Positions 23,166-32,650 of a stretch of 64,000 nucleotides of DNA are shown here, piece by piece. Numbering within the stretch: the first letter of the stretch is position 1; each line of letters begins with the position of its first letter. The stretch is from Impatiens glandulifera (lineage: Eukaryota > Streptophyta > Magnoliopsida > Ericales > Balsaminaceae). Position numbers and translations under genes: made by a program. Location: NCBI RefSeq assembly GCF_907164915.1, contig NC_061867.1, forward strand, positions 32,113,751-32,177,750. The letters run 5' to 3'. The notes under the pieces are model-generated. The model did not search any database and was not told the DNA's origin. It saw only the letters and a program-made list of their open reading frames with translations.

Positions 23166-23764
23166 ATGGTGAAGAAAATCACTCTCGGTCACTGTACTTT
23201 GCAGGTGGATTTTCCATCGGTGTATACGTTTGATCAATAGGAGGTGGTGAAGATATTCCAATCCCTAGAATATTCTGGGTTAAGGAAGTATCTGGGCGGA
23301 CCGTTCATCTTCTACGAAGACGAAGTTCGCGAGTTCTTCAAAATGACAACTATGGTGGATGATTCCATCGTAGAAACCGTCAACGGAACGGAGTTTTCTT
23401 TTGACGAAGCAACTTATGCGGAGTTCTTTGAACTTCCGACGGAGGGTCATCTATTCGACTTGGTTCTCTCTTCAGAAATCATGGAGGAGATGAAGACTAC
23501 TTTCTCTGCAGACGGTTCGAAGATCCATGTGAATGGATTTAAAAAGGTATTCAAACCACATTTCATTCTTCTGAAAGACGTGGTGGTGAAGGCGCTACAA
23601 GGAAAAGTTGGTTCCTTCAATCTCTATAGTCAAAACCGTTTTGACTATATGTGTGCTATCTCAAAAGGGATCCAGGTAAACTGGGCTCATACCCTTTTTC
23701 AGAACTTGTGCTATTCTATTAGTCAGACGAACAAAGAAAGTATACATAGGCGGATCAACTGAGT
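23166..23764 (+). pseudogene. Element B1 accessory ORF (aORF), N-terminal part, cut by gap
   Basis: Starts MVKKITLGHCTLQVDFPSV, has an in-frame TAG at codon 25 (23238-23240), then continues in frame to about codon 195. Signature features shared with the three ORFs at 35867-38632 are: an early 'L.VDF' strand, 'SLEYSGLRKYL', 'EVREFFKM', a turn motif 'VNGTEFSFDEATYAEFFELP', 'TEGH..DL', then 'KPHFILLKDVVVKAL..K.GSF' and 'FDYMCAISKGIQVNWAHTLF'. From memory this fits the plant transposon-associated domain (Pfam PF20167-like) and is commonly annotated as hypothetical in Lamiales. It follows gag/pol in the position of the extra ORF of SIRE-type elements. The last ~20 bases before the gap look error-prone. 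Function unknown. Confidence 0.75.
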
Positions 23765-24264
23765 NNNNNNNNNNNNNNNNNNNNNNNNNNNNNNNNNNNN
23801 NNNNNNNNNNNNNNNNNNNNNNNNNNNNNNNNNNNNNNNNNNNNNNNNNNNNNNNNNNNNNNNNNNNNNNNNNNNNNNNNNNNNNNNNNNNNNNNNNNNN
23901 NNNNNNNNNNNNNNNNNNNNNNNNNNNNNNNNNNNNNNNNNNNNNNNNNNNNNNNNNNNNNNNNNNNNNNNNNNNNNNNNNNNNNNNNNNNNNNNNNNNN
24001 NNNNNNNNNNNNNNNNNNNNNNNNNNNNNNNNNNNNNNNNNNNNNNNNNNNNNNNNNNNNNNNNNNNNNNNNNNNNNNNNNNNNNNNNNNNNNNNNNNNN
24101 NNNNNNNNNNNNNNNNNNNNNNNNNNNNNNNNNNNNNNNNNNNNNNNNNNNNNNNNNNNNNNNNNNNNNNNNNNNNNNNNNNNNNNNNNNNNNNNNNNNN
24201 NNNNNNNNNNNNNNNNNNNNNNNNNNNNNNNNNNNNNNNNNNNNNNNNNNNNNNNNNNNNNNNN
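23765..24264. other. Assembly gap, 500 N
   Basis: Exactly 500 N, a conventional placeholder size. It interrupts the accessory ORF of element B1 and terminates arm 1 of the inverted duplication. Open frames drawn across it are meaningless. Confidence 0.99.
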
Positions 24265-24829
24265 AAATGGATCATCGATTAATGTTAAGTTGTTAACTAT
24301 AACCACTTTTCTGAATCATTCTGTTTTAATGACCACCTTTATTTAGTCAACATCAAATTAATTTATTGTCCAATATATAAGCCCTTAATTATATCATTTC
24401 GAATTATGTTCCTCAACGTGTTCTTCCATAATTTGATCTTGATTTATGCCTAAGCAGTTATTGGAAATGTGCGTTTGATAATGGGTGGTTAGTGGATAAA
24501 AAAAAACATCATCTGGATCCTCGTTTAGACAGTAACTTTAATTATCTTCCTCTTTTGATTTGAAATATTGTTCTTGTTATAACATAATTATGCTGAGGTA
24601 TTCTAACTTTTTAAAACTACAATCAATAAATAAATCACATCCAACCACAAACAACTAATTTTATATGTTTCAAAAGAAGATGTAGATTATCATGCTCAAA
24701 AAATTGACAAGTCATTGAGTTTAAAATAACTTATAAAATTATATGTTATTTTCAAAATAAATAAGCAAATCTCCCATCAAAAAATCACAAATAGACCGGA
24801 TGTTTATATAAAATTCTGATTATAAATTT
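24265..24829. other. AT-rich stretch, nothing recognised
   Basis: No ORF or repeat partner was seen. It is not the continuation of the accessory ORF expected from arm 2 (40647-42330), so the sequence jumps at the gap. Confidence 0.5.
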
Positions 24830-25569
24830 AATATTGTGATGTACTGTTGTCATGTTATAAATGTATTGTTTCAAGTAATTGAGATTACCATGATATGAGT
24901 CACTAAGATGCATGTGCTCTGTATTATTTATATTAGTAAGTATATTTCAATTTTTTTTATATTTTAATTAATTTTTATGTATAATATATTTATATGTATA
25001 TATTTTAAATTAAATGTGGTTATGTTGTTAGTCTAGGTCGTACTGCCATCATAAAGTGTCTTTTATATTTGACATTGTATTGTCATAATGTCATGTTATA
25101 AATGTGTTGTCTTACTTTTTACTTGATTTTAAATTTGAGGTTGTAATATTCACAAAATAGGTGCATAGACCTATATAAGTATTTTTTTAATAATAAATAT
25201 TTAATTTAAATCAAATGTAATTTTGTTGTACAAAGACATCTTGTTTTTAATGTTGTGTTAGTAATGTCTATATGTGACTTATGTCATAAATCATGTGTTG
25301 TTTTACCATCCTATTATGGAGTTTTGACACAATTCATTGAGCATGTATATGTTAAAATTTCTTAATATCTATAGTTATATTTCAATTTAGTTTTATAATT
25401 TAATTAATTTTCTAGATATTATATATTAATGAATATATATTTTAAATTAATTGTGATTTTGTTGTTACCGTTAATGTGTTACTAGTGTCGTCATCATAAT
25501 GTATCTCTTACTTTTGTCGTTGTGGTGTCATATTGTCATGTCATAAATGTAATTTTTCTTGTTACTCGT

Positions 25570-25616
<47 letters not shown>

Positions 25617-27870
25617 ATATATTAATAAAACTATAATTTAAATGAAATTTAATTTTGGAGTATTATTTTTGGTTTTAACGTTGGGTTATAATGTCGTCAT
25701 GGTATAATACATTGTACCTTATTTTTTTAATCGAGGTTCACACGATTCACCAAACATTAATTTGCGTGATATTAATATACATGTAAGTATATTTTAATTT
25801 ATTTTATATAATTCGGTCAATTTTTATATATAATATTTATTCATAAATTTATATTAAATTTAATGTAATTTTAGCATAAACGTTAGAGCATCTCCAGCGC
25901 ACAAGACCTCTGCCCTCTTATTTTGTCAAATCAATCTTCCACCTCAGCAGAAAGCGGGAACATTGTATTGGGCAAAACTCTCCAATGCTTATGCCCGCCC
26001 TTTTCTCTAAATAATTTAAATGTGAATTTTATTTATACTATTTTAAATAAATAACTAATTTATAGTATTATAACTATTATTCCTATATTATAGGAAAATT
26101 TGAGAATTTAAACCTTAAAATCGTATTAACTTAATTTATTTAAAATATATATTTATTAATTAAATATATAACTAATATTCATATATTATAGGAAAATTTG
26201 AGAATATATAACTAATATTTCTATATTATAATAAAATATAAAATATTTTTATAATTTAAAATATATTATAATATTTTTATAATTAAATATATAACTAATA
26301 TTCTTATATTATAGGAAAATTTTAGAATATATATTTATTTAATGTTATTACAATGTTCCTTAAAATAGTAGAAAAAAATAGTATAATTAAATATATAACT
26401 AATATTATATAATATATTATATTATATAATAATGAAAATGTCAGATGGGCATGTCCGTCATAGAGGGCACTGCCCTCATTTTGTTTTTACATACAGTGCA
26501 TAAAATAAAAAAAAAAAGTAATGACCTGCCCTTTTCCACGCTGTCCGATGCGGGCACAGATCATGCACTGGAGATGCTCTTAGTAGTGTCGTCGTCAAAA
26601 CACATTTTCTTATTTTTGATGTTGTGTTGTATTATTGTAATGTCATAAATGTGTTGTTCCATATTTTATAATCGGGTTAATTAGTTTACATGTGCGGTAT
26701 TAATATGTGTAAATATATTTCAAATTAAGACTTTTTTTATTAACCATTATAACGCGTGTTTTTGCGTTTGACGTTGTTGTGTTTTATTGCAATATTATAA
26801 ATGCATCAAGTTTCTTGTTATTACAATTGAGATTGACACGAGTCACTAAGCATATATATGAAGAATATTAATATATTTATAAGTATATTTTGAATATGTT
26901 TTTTAAAATATTTTGATCTATTTTTTATATATAATATATTAATAAAAGATATTTTAAATCAAATATGATTTTGGTATAAACGTTGGTAATGTAGTCATCA
27001 TAATGTGTCTTAATATCTGATGCATTGTCTTCATTTCATAAATGTATCAAAATCCAAAATGTGTCAAGATCAAAGCTAGAACCTTAACTTTGATTAAACC
27101 AAATGAGTAAGAGATATAAAACATACCAAACCTAGAACTTTAATAGTCTAAATTAAATGAGAAATTTCCTCTTTGACTAAGTTCCATTGCCTTCAAACGT
27201 TGTTATTTTTTTTTCTATATAATTTCCTCTTTCTTTTGTGAATATATTATTTCACAGCATCAACATCAACTTTTCTTTACTGTTCATTTAAACCTCTATT
27301 TAGCCTTTACTCTTTCTTTGTTGGCAAGTAATGTGCAGAATTCGAACGCCCTTCTTTATTTTTATTTAGCACTCTTTTTTACCATTAGTGATTGTATAAA
27401 CAATGATGGGACACAAGTGTCATTCATTGTTCATACAATTGAGGTTGACATAAGTTAATAAGATACATGTGTGTGGTATTAATATATCAATAAATATATT
27501 TTAATTTATTTTTTATTTTGATCGCTATACTATATATAATATAATCATAAATATGATTTTGATGTTAGCGTTAATAGTGTCATCATCATAATGTGATTTC
27601 TTATTTTTTATGTTTTGGTGTCCTTTCGTAATGTTATAAATAAATGTGTTGTTCTTTGTTATACATTCGAGGTTAACACGAGTCATAAATAGGTGTGCGG
27701 AATTAATATACATACAAGTATATTTTGAATTATTTTTATTATTTAAATATTTTGATCAAAATTTTATATAATGTATATTATAAAAATATATTTTAAATCA
27801 AGTATGATTTTGGTGTTAGCGTTAGTAGTGTCTCCATCATAACGCGTATTCTCCTTCTTACCCACACCAA
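24830..27870. repeat. Highly diverged satellite-like array (~200-260 bp units)
   Basis: About nine or ten degenerate units share, in order: 'gattttggtgttagcgttagtagtgtcgtcatcataatgtgtct', 'gttgtgttgtcatattgtcatgttataaatgtgttgttc', 'gaggttgacacgagtcactaagcatgtgt', 'ggtattaatatat..aagtatattt' and 'ttttatatataatatattaataaa'. Anchor phrases occur near 25025, 25230, 25450, 25660, 25875, 26970, 27558 and 27812. A long TA tract (25575-25610) and the PIF/Harbinger element interrupt it. Strong divergence indicates an old, inactive array. No coding potential. Confidence 0.7.
25886..26579. mobile_element. Non-autonomous PIF/Harbinger-type element
   Basis: Terminal inverted repeats GAGCATCTCCAG (25886-25897) and CTGGAGATGCTC (26568-26579), flanked by TTA on both sides (25883-25885 and 26580-26582), the 3-bp target duplication of this superfamily. 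The flanking satellite phrase reads 'aacgTTA' on the left and 'TTAgtagtgtcgtcgtc' on the right; rejoined at one TTA it restores the satellite consensus, confirming precise insertion. The 694-bp element has no transposase. Its interior contains several copies of an 'aaatatataactaatatt.atatattataggaaaattt' unit, and subterminal GC-rich ends carry 'tgccctc'/'gggca' words. Confidence 0.88.
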
Positions 27871-27936
27871 CACAATGAAGGACGACATAATTTATTAAAG
27901 AGGTGGTGTGTCGTTACTCGTTTTTCGTTTCATCAC

Positions 27937-29400
27937 TTGAAGCTAATTTATAAAGAAAGAGAAACAACCAAAGAAAGTGTTCCACTACCAAGATATTTGA
28001 AAGACAATCAAGTCTCATTTTGCCTAATTAACCATAAGATTTCACCTTCGTGTTCGACCACTGATCAAATCCCGCAACATTCAATGATAATTTTCTATAT
28101 AGAAAACGTTTTCCGCCAAGTTGATTAACCTGCGCCCTACTCCATGTTGATACACATAATTTGTGCGCCTATTACATGCCTTTAGAGCCTGGCTTACTCC
28201 AATCTATAAACTAGGATCCATGCCCTCTTGGTCTAGCCCGTGGGTCAATAAGCCTTACCAATTGGGTTATTCGTCCATGTATTTTTGGCTATTTTGTCAT
28301 TAGTTATTATTTCTCCATTCCCTAAATAAATTATAAAACATATAAAATTACTATAAAAATATTTTATACTACATCGATGTGCTAATATAGAGACCTTTCA
28401 TGTTATATGTATGAACTTTTTTTTTGACAAAATTATATTATTATGTTTATTTCAAAAATGCCCTAATATGTCCACAGATTTTAAAATTCATATTCTTGAG
28501 GTCATACTCGCTCTTACTCAAGAACATCGAGTCATAGACGTTATATAAGTGTCCTGAAATGTGTGTTCATATTTTTTTTTTTTTTTTTTTTTTAAAAACG
28601 CTGGGTTCCGCTACTCCTATGGAGTGCGACTAATCATGTGTTCATATTTATGAACGGCCAATTAATGCTTTGGATTGATTTATTTAATTTAAAAAATGTG
28701 ATAATCCGATTTTCAATTTATTTTTCATGTCATATTTATATAGTTATTAACGAATTGTAATACTTTACTATGGTGATGTGTGGTATTCAATCAATTTTGT
28801 TTTGAGTTTGGGTAAAAAAAAAATCGAGTATAGAGGCCGGTTGGTTTCTTCAATTTGCTTATTAGTAGAGTGAAGTGTTTGTAATAATTTTCTATTGTTG
28901 TCTTTATTTTCCAAAGAAAGAGAAACGACATAAGAAAGTGATACTACCAAGACATTTAAAAGACGATCAGGTCTCATTTTGCCCAATTAACCATAGGATT
29001 TCACCTTCATGTTAGGTGTTTGACCAGAGATCAAATCCCGCAACATGCAAGATTAATTTTTCAAATAGAAAAAGTTTTCCGCCAAGTTGAGTAACTTGTG
29101 CCCTACTCCTTGTTGATGCACATAATATGTGCGCCCGTTCCACGCCTTTAGAGCCTGGCCTACTCTGCTCCTTGAAATAGGATGGTCTAGCCTGTGGGTC
29201 ACGCCTTTAGAGCCTGGCCTACTCTGCTCATTGAACTAGGATCCATGCCCTCATGGTCTCTCCCGTGGGTCAATAAGCCTAACCAATTGGATTATGCCCT
29301 ATGTATTTTGATTATTTTTTCATTAGTTATTATTTATCCATTCCCTAAATAAATTATAAAACATTTAAAATTACTATATAAATATTTTCTAATAAAATAT
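27937..29400. repeat. Pair of duplicated ~430-bp units (27937-28380, 28915-29400)
   Basis: Both halves carry, in order, 'aagaaagtg.t.cactaccaaga', 'caggtctcattttgcc.aattaaccata', 'gatcaaatcccgcaaca', 'gttttccgccaagttga', 'cctttagagcctggc.tactc', 'taggatccatgccctc.tggtct', 'cccgtgggtcaataagcct' and 'ccattccctaaataaattataaaaca'. Within the second unit 'cacgcctttagagcctggcc' and its continuation are tandemly doubled (29139-29168, 29199-29228). The pair is inverted at 58080-59270. On the minus strand 'taacccaattggtaaggc' resembles a pol III A box, so a SINE origin is possible but unproven. Confidence 0.75.
28562..28649 (-). mobile_element. Tiny retroposed insertion with A-tail and 13-bp target duplication
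   Basis: TGTGTTCATATTT occurs at 28562-28574 and again at 28637-28649. Between them lie a long T run (28572-28593, an A-tail on the minus strand) and about 43 bp 'aaaaacgctgggttccgcta', then 'ctcctatggagtgcgactaatca'. This is the structure of a severely 5'-truncated LINE (or a SINE fragment) inserted by target-primed reverse transcription. The inverted partner (58680-58720) has no such insertion, although it also lacks some following bases. Confidence 0.8.
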
Positions 29401-29612
29401 AAAATATTATTTTCTTTAGACCTTTTTTTATTTTATTTTAATTTTTACACTTGTTTATTATACATTGTCTTAAAGCCTTGTTTATATATTTTCAACATCA
29501 TGACCTAACCTAGACATTATGTCATAATAACAAATTTGATATGAATTTTGTTGTCAGAAAACACTAACCGGTCAGACTCCGGTCCGCCATCCGCGATCTA
29601 GATCCTAACAAT

Positions 29613-29626
29613 TGGTATCAGAGCAG
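29613..29626 (+). promoter_or_regulatory. Primer binding site of element A1
   Basis: TGGTATCAGAGCAG, two bases after the CTAACA end of the LTR remnant. It matches the Met-tRNA-complementary site of plant copia elements. Confidence 0.85.
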
Positions 29627-29663
29627 TTAGTTTCATTACTCAAGCAACACGGAGCTAGCAAGC

Positions 29664-30278
29664 ATGACTTTCACGGCTAAGAAAGAATCTGAGGTATTTG
29701 ATCTCTCCTTTGATGATTTTACCCGAGATGATCTAATTGCTGCACTCAATGACATGGTCATTAAGTACATAAAACTGTCAAAATCTCTTAATCAAACTAT
29801 TTCAAAAAGCAAGTCTAAAAGTTCAAGTTGTTCATCTCAAATCAAAGAGGTTGATGTTTTAATAAGTGAGATCTCATCTAAGAATGAGAATCTCAAGGAA
29901 GAAATTACAAGTTGTAATGATATAACTTCAAAGGATGAGATGATTTATGTAAAGCCAACTTTAAGCTGGCTGAAACCTGAGAGAAGGATAGCCAGTTTGT
30001 ATGGAAAAGAAAAACTTGACCGAAAATCAAGAGATGTTTACCGAAAATCATCCTTTAAAGTTAAATCATCAGCAGATAGATATACTATACATACACCCAA
30101 CAGGAAGTCCATCAAAATAATCAAAGTATGGATTCTTAAGGGATTAATAAGCCACGGACCCAAAGAAAAATTGGGACCAGATTTTCTATTGTCTATGAAT
30201 GTAGGTAAATCAAGACAAAAGCTTGGAAGAGACAACATTGCATCCGGACAGTCGACTGCTGACATACACATCACATGA
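29664..30278 (+). CDS. Element A1 mini-gag: start codon fused to gag C-terminal spacer
   Basis: An intact 204-codon ORF. The start context (AAGCATGACT) is the same as at the gag start of element A2 (62625), but after two codons the sequence jumps to the gag spacer. SEVFDLSFDDFTRDDLIAAL, then NDMVIKYIKLS, corresponds to the family-B ALDDMVIEYRKLAESLNENK region. A Lys/Ser-rich coiled-coil-like part follows, then YVKPTLSWLKP and IKVWILKGLISHGPK, the end-of-gag linker. The nucleic-acid-binding knuckle and the capsid-like body are deleted. It is uninterrupted, which is notable among the broken ORFs here, but it may be chance survival. It could at most encode a gag fragment; expression is doubtful given the truncated 5' LTR. 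Confidence 0.65.
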   Translation: MTFTAKKESEVFDLSFDDFTRDDLIAALNDMVIKYIKLSKSLNQTISKSKSKSSSCSSQIKEVDVLISEISSKNENLKEEITSCNDITSKDEMIYVKPTLSWLKPERRIASLYGKEKLDRKSRDVYRKSSFKVKSSADRYTIHTPNRKSIKIIKVWILKGLISHGPKEKLGPDFLLSMNVGKSRQKLGRDNIASGQSTADIHIT

Positions 30279-30370
30279 AGGGAACAAGCATGAAGTGGCT
30301 AACATCATCACAAAGTCACTTCTCGAGTCTAAGTTTTCTTCCCTTAGAAGTATTTTAGATTTTTCCAAAA
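30279..30370 (+). pseudogene. RNase H tail joined to the mini-gag
   Basis: In a different frame from the mini-gag, NKHEVANIITKSLLESKFSS reads as the last residues of copia RNase H (compare VADIFTKTLQEAKFSFFRN at 35290-35346). A deletion therefore removed everything from the end of gag to the last ~30 codons of pol. Confidence 0.75.
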
Positions 30371-30375
30371 AAAAA

Positions 30376-30505
30376 CGGCCAAACAAACATAAGTTTTTTA
30401 AACCGGCCAAACAAACATAAGTTTTTTAAACCGGCCAAACAAACATAAGCTTTTTAAACCGGCCAAACAAACAAAACTTCTTAAATCGGCCAAACATTAC
30501 AAGTT
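30376..30505. repeat. 28-bp tandem repeat, ~5 units
   Basis: CGGCCAAACAAACATAAG plus a T/A spacer repeats at 30376, 30404, 30432 and 30460 (28-base steps), then at 30487 in degenerate form. It lies between the pol tail and the polypurine tract. Confidence 0.9.
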
Positions 30506-30529
30506 TTGAATATTTTAAATAAAATAATC

Positions 30530-30675
30530 AAAAAGGGAGAAATTGATAGATAAATTTTTTTGCAAAATTTTTCAAAGTCTTTTCCAAAATATTCTTCAAA
30601 ACAACAAACTCTTTAAACGACCACCGGACGCATGGTTTTGAATATTTTAAATAAAATAATCAAAAAGGGAGAAAT
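30530..30675 (+). promoter_or_regulatory. Duplicated polypurine tract of element A1
   Basis: AAAAAGGGAGAAAT at 30662-30675 is directly followed by the LTR start TGTTAG and is the functional-position tract. An identical tract at 30530-30544 is followed by TGATAG, inside a ~45-base segment ('gttttgaatattttaaataa' onward) that is duplicated 130 bp apart. Confidence 0.8.
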
Positions 30676-32117
30676 TGTTAGATAAAATTGACCGGTCAAT
30701 AAGAACCTAACAAACAACACTTATTGTACAGGACCGGTCAGGAACTCCAACCTGTCAAGAACTCCAACCGGTCAAGAACTCCAACCTGTCAAGAACTCCA
30801 ACCGGTTAAGAACTCAAACCGGTCAAGAACTCCAACCTGTCAAGAACTCCAACCGGTCAAGAACTCCAATCGGTCAAGAACTCCAACCGGTCAAGAACTC
30901 CAACCGGTCAAGAACTCCAACCTGTCAAGAACTCCATCCGGTCAAGAACTCCAACCTGTCAAGAACTTCAACTTGTCAAGAACTCCAACCGGTCAAGAAC
31001 TCCAACCTTTCAAGAATTCCAACCGGACAAGAAATCAAGCCGGATAGAAGAAGCAAAGGATGTACCCAAAACCAGAAGTTATCCGATTAACCTGAAGCTA
31101 TGAACAACCGGTAGACATCCTAAACTGAAATGCAGTATTCAACCGAAAACCGACGAAGAGACTACTTAAAGAAAGAAGCCAAAATTATCAAACTAAGTAC
31201 AATCTACAAATTGGTGCAAACTAACACTTTGAGTATCTGCGGAAGATGATACCAAAGGAACAAACTGTGACATTGCCATATCCATACAAGTCTGATGATA
31301 CAAGTCAAAGGTGCAGTTCTCCAGATACAAGTAACCGACCAAACGGAAGTTGCCATATTAAGTAAAAGACAAATCAGAGTCGGTCTGCTCCATGCCTTGG
31401 AAGCCTAAACCGCATTTAATGTTATGCTGAACCTCTGCTCAACCAATCAGATTCAAGGATTACTCTGAAGGTATCCGTTGAAGAAATATGACCGTTGGCA
31501 CATTTCACATACAAAAGGAGAAGCTGAAGAAGCAAGAAGTTAACAAGTTCTCTGATACAGACAAGAGAGAGAACAAGCTAAAAACTATAAAGTGATCAAA
31601 GCTATTATCTCTTTAAGATTCAAAGCTTGTGTGTGTTTGTGAAGTGTATTACAATTCCTGTGAAAATTATACGAGTGATTATCGAGCAGTAAATAAGACT
31701 CGATCGTGTATTGTGTTTGTGTTTTCCTTAGTGAATATACTTCTCGTGGTTTGAGAAGAAGTGGTGACGTAGGAGTGTTATCTCCGAACATCCATAAAAA
31801 TCTGTCTCGTGCTTTACGTTCTGCCGGTTCAATTTTCTAACCGGCTCATATCTTTCCAACCGACTCATATTATTCTAACCGCCTCACTAATCCTCAACCG
31901 ACATTCTCCAACCCGCATCTTTATCCATCCTATGTGTGTTGCTTCAACCTGAAACAAACCACTTCCGCACTTGAACTCGGTTCAAGGGTTTGTGACAGTT
32001 TGTACAGTATTGAAACCGATGTTAATTCTTAACCGGATTAACGCCAACCGTTGAGTGTTGTCAGAAAACACTAACCGGTCAGACCCCAGTCCGCCATTCG
32101 CGATCTAGATCCTAACA
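30676..32117 (+). mobile_element. Element A1 3' LTR (1442 bp)
   Basis: Starts TGTTAGATAA and ends ATCCTAACA, so TGTTAG/CTAACA are perfect terminal inverted repeats. It contains the 17-bp array (30734-31039), a degenerate TATA position (TACAAAAG at 31510-31517, where A2 has TATAAAAG), the conserved GTGACGTAGGAG..TCTCCGAACATCCATAAA motif at 31764-31798, and many CCGGT words. The element-A2 LTR (61314-62571) aligns over most of its length except for the array. Confidence 0.88.
30734..31039. repeat. 17-bp minisatellite in the A1 LTR, 18 units
   Basis: CCGGTCAAGAACTCCAA repeats 18 times with an exact 17-base period (first unit at 30734, last at 31023). Units alternate partly between CCGGTC and CCTGTC, giving a 34-base higher-order pattern. 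Because 17 is not a multiple of three, the frame cycles every 51 bases and stays open for 107 codons, which is an artefact. The A2 LTR has only about three loose units at the same place (61380-61445). Confidence 0.95.
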
Positions 32118-32572
32118 AATTTTATTAATATGTTGAGACACGAACAACCTTTATCAGAAAGTTGTTATCTCTTTTTATTTTACGAGGTTCGAAAGGATTA
32201 TCAGAAAAGAGGGTTTCGACGATTAAAATATACTAGTACCATGTCTACCATTTTGGGTTAATATCTGACTCGAAAATCGAGAGGAAAATTAGTTATGGTA
32301 AGACAACTATAGAATTTTGATTTTTTTTGTCTTTGGTCGAATATTTTAAACGTTAAACTATTTTATAAATGTGTAGATTCAATATATCATTTACATTAAC
32401 AATATTAATTTTTTATACTGGTATAATTTTTATTGTTATATTTAAGACGGTTTTTATACAGATACAATTTGTGATTATCTCAATAATTGTAAAATTTGGT
32501 ATGTGTCAATTTTTATATTGAGAATTCATATTTTATTTTATACTTTATAATTTTTACTAATTGGTTTGTTTC

Positions 32573-32650
<78 letters not shown>

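Larger units (their letters stand above)
9593..23763. repeat. Inverted duplication, arm 1 (reverse complement of 42330-56470)
   Basis: The whole segment reappears in reverse complement at 42330-56470, collinear over about 14 kb, with only a few differences per sequence line by eye. Everything inside is duplicated: copia integrase remnants, MITE, tandem LTR/LINE units, LINE, SINE-like units and element B. The right end is cut by the 500-N gap at 23765. The last ~20 bases before the gap ('gtatacataggcggatcaactgag') show extra mismatches and an indel against arm 2 ('gtattacatatgcggctcaactgaa'), as often seen at contig ends. Confidence 0.9.
29551..32117 (+). mobile_element. Element A1: internally deleted, non-autonomous copia element
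   Basis: Components in order: a 60-bp remnant of the 5' LTR (29551-29610, identical in layout to the last bases of the 3' LTR), PBS, a 204-codon gag-derived ORF, an RNase H tail, a 28-bp repeat, two polypurine tracts and a 1442-bp 3' LTR. The inverted partner around 57905-57930 is an empty site: 'atatgaatt' runs straight into '(g)tatgttgagacacgaac'. The flanks 'aattttgt' and 'aattttat' could be a degenerate target duplication. Loss of most of the 5' LTR means it could not now produce a normal transcript from that side. Confidence 0.85.

Noticed and set aside
23661..24306. Two minus-strand frames of ~180-200 codons
   Set aside because: They consist almost entirely of the N gap.
30724..31047. 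107-codon open frame rich in KNSNRSRTP-type repeats
   Set aside because: It is a translation of the exact 17-bp LTR array; a period not divisible by three happens to avoid stops in all phases. No start context or family support.
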